A DNA stretch of 46,074 bases from Pseudomonadales bacterium. Lineage in GTDB: Bacteria > Pseudomonadota > Gammaproteobacteria > Pseudomonadales > Pseudohongiellaceae. The stretch lies in contig JAJECW010000083.1 of NCBI GenBank assembly GCA_022821865.1, positions 1-46,074 of the forward strand, written 5' to 3'. Below the pieces are notes generated by a model. The model was not told the DNA's origin, did not search any database, and saw only the letters and a program-made list of their open reading frames with translations. How positions within the stretch are numbered: the first letter of the stretch is position 1; each line of letters opens with the position of its first letter. Both the position numbers and the translations under genes were made by a program. Shown here piece by piece: positions 45,101-46,074 of this stretch.

Positions 45101-45832
45101 CCCCTTGAGCGCGAGGCGATCTCGCTCGGCGCCTCGGTGGACCGGGACGGCTACCAGTTCAGCGCCAGAACCGAGTACCGCAATGACGAAGGCCCGGAAT
45201 TCGCCATGGACCAGTACCTGCTGGCCTCAAGCTATTCCCGCGTCCTGAGCGAGAGCAGCCGGGTGCTCAGCCGCCTGAACCTGCTGCGAACCGACGATGC
45301 CAGCTTCACCGGCGGCGAACCCGCCACTTTCACCGAATTCGATATCGGCCACGCCTATCGCCCCGCCGCACTCGAACGCTGGACCGTGCTGACCCGCTAC
45401 AGCTACCTGTACGACGCCGCGGGCGCCTACCAGGTCGGTGGCGGGCTCGACCAGCGCGTACACATTCTCTCCGCCGAAGCCTTGTACCAGCTCAATCCGC
45501 GCTGGGAAGTCGGCGGCAAGATCGCCTGGAAGAGCGGCGAAGCCCGGGCCGCCCTCGGCCTCGGCGAATGGCACGACTACGAAGTCAGCCTCGCCGTCGC
45601 GAGAGCGCGCTATAACCTGATCAGTGAATGGGACTTGCTCGCCGAGTACCGGGTGCTTGAGGACCGCGGCGCAAGCAATACCCGAAGCGGCGTCCTGGTC
45701 GGCGCCTACCGCAGTCTGAACGAGAACTTCCAGCTTGGCGGGGGGTACAACTTCACCGATTTCAGCGATGACCTGCGCGACGCCGAGTACGACAAGCGCG
45801 GCTTCTTCATCGACATCGTGGGAAGTTTGTAA
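39116..45832 (+). CDS. Giant outer-membrane protein: Calx-beta-like, SdrD-like, DUF11-like, two OmpA-like domains and beta-barrel
   Basis: This 2238-residue protein has an N-terminal signal peptide after a long polar leader (core LGTLLFSLLVATGATAQ, about 43-60). In order come two Calx-beta-like repeats (about 64-175 and 180-290, each ending D-V-L-D-N-D or V-F-D-N-D-D) and an SdrD-like domain (GTVYADHDANGERGLTEPG, about 296-390). A carboxypeptidase-regulatory-like stretch (about 390-500), a DUF11-like domain (about 545-685) and a second SdrD-like domain (GQVFMDRNGNGRRDAGEPG, about 695-780) follow. Next are an OmpA-like domain (about 815-940, VRFVGHTDDVPLS, NRRVEIEV) and a weaker second copy (about 968-1085). 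The last 900 residues are strand-rich with alternating aromatic residues and end GFFIDIVGSL, typical of an outer-membrane barrel. It is probably cell-envelope anchored and adhesive or structural; the true role is unknown. Confidence 0.75.
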   Translation: MNPLPEPDSTHAAPLRNLFAKFPAEPALPGGRSGPGREIAVRLGTLLFSLLVATGATAQEGQPGGVPVVSIVGAGEISEGGDAVFRVSANPPPAPESRILVKVNFSQDGDFAGPGQAGSRTVSINSSGSNSVVVATIDDDIKEGHGLISGRINTGNGYSVSEDAGVARIDVLDNDTALARPMVSIVAGSPITEGGEAIFFITATPPPKGEELRVNLIVSQRGDFAVEGRRGGHTLRIGEEGEAILYVPTVDDGRDEPEGRIIANISVGRGYDQDGDYNTARVRVFDNDDPPPAEPDILGTVYADHDANGERGLTEPGHAGWTVDLLDINGALLATTVSDAEGAWQFVGPAADVAAIQARHPDSGMVWSRRAIALRDNATATFELPIALGGVVYDSIARTPIPGVRLRLVDSRGVAVAGQCLLPGQQEQMVGADGAYRFDLQPGAHGDCSAGASDYRIEIAESPAGWLSGDSLLLPPEPSALDVAACAAGSGACVVQAQHGAPMDGDDANWYRRLTLTEGAATAFHNHVPLDPVDSPVYGGLISVSKDAVTRFASVGEPVGYEVRLTNTSPVTLRGIELRDNLPDEFNFIADSASLREIVDSPRGQSVANPLTPDNGPAYPIAASGNDPVIFGPFDLAAESSVVIRYVARPSTRARQGSYTNTVTPLAGSRVVGNVAEASVNISSDPLFEQTSVLGQVFMDRNGNGRRDAGEPGIPGVRLATVDGLLIETDQNGRYHVAAVEVENAERGSNFILKLDPATLPDGARVIGENPQVLRITQSLMTRMDFAVRFDASHTRELYEEAPARAVVERTLTRYNTDRLLPVRFASGVAEIPREYVDQLQELLDEYEGRDNLRVRFVGHTDDVPLSVRIQPAFGDNQGLSEARAAEVAEFFSEQLSLDPATVEIEGRAFRQPVASNLTEAGRALNRRVEIEVVFDEEITETSAEFEPEDPDNISAEPETEISYDSMTDVVEPVRFAPDSVALSDEQREALEDSLAPFTVLDVESVRLSGVSYVAPGGGDAAREAALEQARQRAANVAEAVVEELGLSISQITVEASTTAELLAADTTEFGQTVNRRVEIEVSYRSIAEMVSSRTIVLQAAQMAETTFVEGAGRVWMTEDAFSRQAQLAVLALRPVRIDDNSRMAAPVSFAAHGNYQGVAESYRLDFYRAADVDLSRPIASVSAGELAWPEAFSLMDPQLELRVGEQLAYVLRVFDSNGNQDRTTAQLVNVVAAGGATAASAPETVIGMSILEDSQINLSGSKLRIHGAEFAPGERLTVAGADVRADAEGKFVSELFLPSGSAEIVVSGGGEGGRWREVLRPEIDGDYSFIVGLASLTLGQDSFGGAFEALTDADEFDESVWLDGRLAFYAKAKIQGKYLLTAQMDSTEDDLHNLGDNLRRRDARRMFRQLDPDRYYPVYGDDSTTVSDVDTQGSLYVRLDWNRNQMLWGNFNTGLTGTENLAYNRSLYGARVRLESDSHTSLGDSRYSATAFASESESAAAHVSFRATGGSVYYLRHTDVVRGSEKVWMEVRQRDSRQVIERREYVEGLDYEIDALQGRVILSRPLQPVSNAYSSAIIRRGLDGDQVFLLVDYEYIPMGFSGDNLIAGARGKVWISDNFGIGAASVSDDSTGQDYQLQGVDVSLKASEGTYFNVELASSKAAQNAAGFESLDGGLRFAGMDYSMPGEWSEGDAVSVEGRLDIAEVSDMFSGNVRAWWKDRDAGFSSGNISRNQITRESGVDAIVRDDNGLLVQVSVSELESANSDSTSVARVQGEITRGRVSFGGELRHEDLARGMGPVHYYGRPMESVEGDALLAGARLGYALNEDQTLYGKLQTGLDEGGDYVENDRIAAGLETRISDDLSVLVEASDGDLGSALSGGIRYAPVRNFSFDVLSGVGAGATSEFGGNYRLESGHELYASYLSDPDRTFGDGDMLTVGQRRDFGNRFGVYTESHFGENDRYANANHSFGIDYATDSDWIFSGVVTTANADLFTSPLEREAISLGASVDRDGYQFSARTEYRNDEGPEFAMDQYLLASSYSRVLSESSRVLSRLNLLRTDDASFTGGEPATFTEFDIGHAYRPAALERWTVLTRYSYLYDAAGAYQVGGGLDQRVHILSAEALYQLNPRWEVGGKIAWKSGEARAALGLGEWHDYEVSLAVARARYNLISEWDLLAEYRVLEDRGASNTRSGVLVGAYRSLNENFQLGGGYNFTDFSDDLRDAEYDKRGFFIDIVGSL

Positions 45833-45934
45833 ACCCGGGCCTGCGGGCGGAGCCGCCCGGTTCAGGGCAGGGCATAGCGCAATGAGAGCATGAGCGAGAT
45901 GTGGGCGGTGTCTTCAATGCCTGACCAAGCTCCC

Positions 45935-46074
45935 AGGGAAGCTCTGATTAAGTCAGAGCTTCCCTGCGGCACAGGGATGTGTCGCCGAATTCGATGGCGT
46001 AAGCCATTGAATTCGGGAGCAAAACAAAACCACGCTTTTGTTTTGCGATAATGAAAAATTCCAAGGAGGGAATT
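45935..46074. repeat. Hairpin-rich intergenic repeat, copy B (runs off the window)
   Basis: It contains four inverted repeats in a row. The first is agggaagctctga-ttaag-tcagagcttccct, a perfect 13-base stem (45935-45965). The second is gaattcgatggc/gccattgaattc (45987-46014, one mismatch). The third is caaaacaaaa/ttttgttttg, a perfect 10-base stem (46020-46045). The last begins gcgataatgaaaaattcc and is cut by the window end. Parts one and four equal copy A at 38402. No gene is seen after the giant gene stop at 45832. Confidence 0.75.

Overview
This is a GC-rich chromosomal segment from a proteobacterium, most likely a gammaproteobacterium. Three housekeeping blocks point that way: rpsP-rimM-trmD-rplS, dsbC-hom-thrC-recJ, and alaS-lysC-csrA. 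The species cannot be named from the window alone.

Layout. 1-530 is the right part of an IS1182-like insertion sequence. 526-1823 (minus) is a small accessory operon: membrane-anchored PLD-like protein, three-helix membrane protein, GIY-YIG protein. It has its own promoter, and the GIY-YIG gene ends inside the IS terminus. 1976-3971 (minus) is the ribosomal and tRNA-maturation operon, followed by a decayed IS110 transposase. 5022-10456 is dsbC-hom-thrC-recJ.

10939-28238 is the accessory core, a complete type III-B (Cmr) CRISPR-Cas module bracketed by two perfect 54-bp direct repeats. In order it holds: cas6; a CARF-HEPN (Csx2-like) gene on the opposite strand broken by a 169-bp MITE; a TIGR02584-like CARF protein; cmr1, cas10, cmr3, cmr4, cmr5 and cmr6; a HepT-MntA toxin-antitoxin pair; an intact CARF-HEPN protein of TIGR02710 type; cas2, cas1 and a second cas2; a leader; and an array of 23 intact 37-bp repeats plus one degenerate terminal repeat, with 23 spacers. 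By family knowledge, Cas6 trims crRNAs, the Cmr complex cuts target RNA, the Cas10 palm makes cyclic oligoadenylate, and CARF-HEPN RNases respond to it. Here one of the two CARF-HEPN RNases appears dead and a TA pair sits in the same transcription unit.

28290-38799 is core-like again: a DsbD-like reductase with a duplicated N-terminal domain, a serine hydrolase, a PP2C phosphatase, an AI-2E/PerM-type membrane protein, alaS, lysC and csrA. 39116-45832 encodes a 2238-residue surface protein (Calx-beta-like, SdrD-like, DUF11-like, two OmpA-like domains, C-terminal beta-barrel). Several small non-coding repeats with strong hairpins lie in the intergenic spaces. No rRNA or tRNA gene was recognised.
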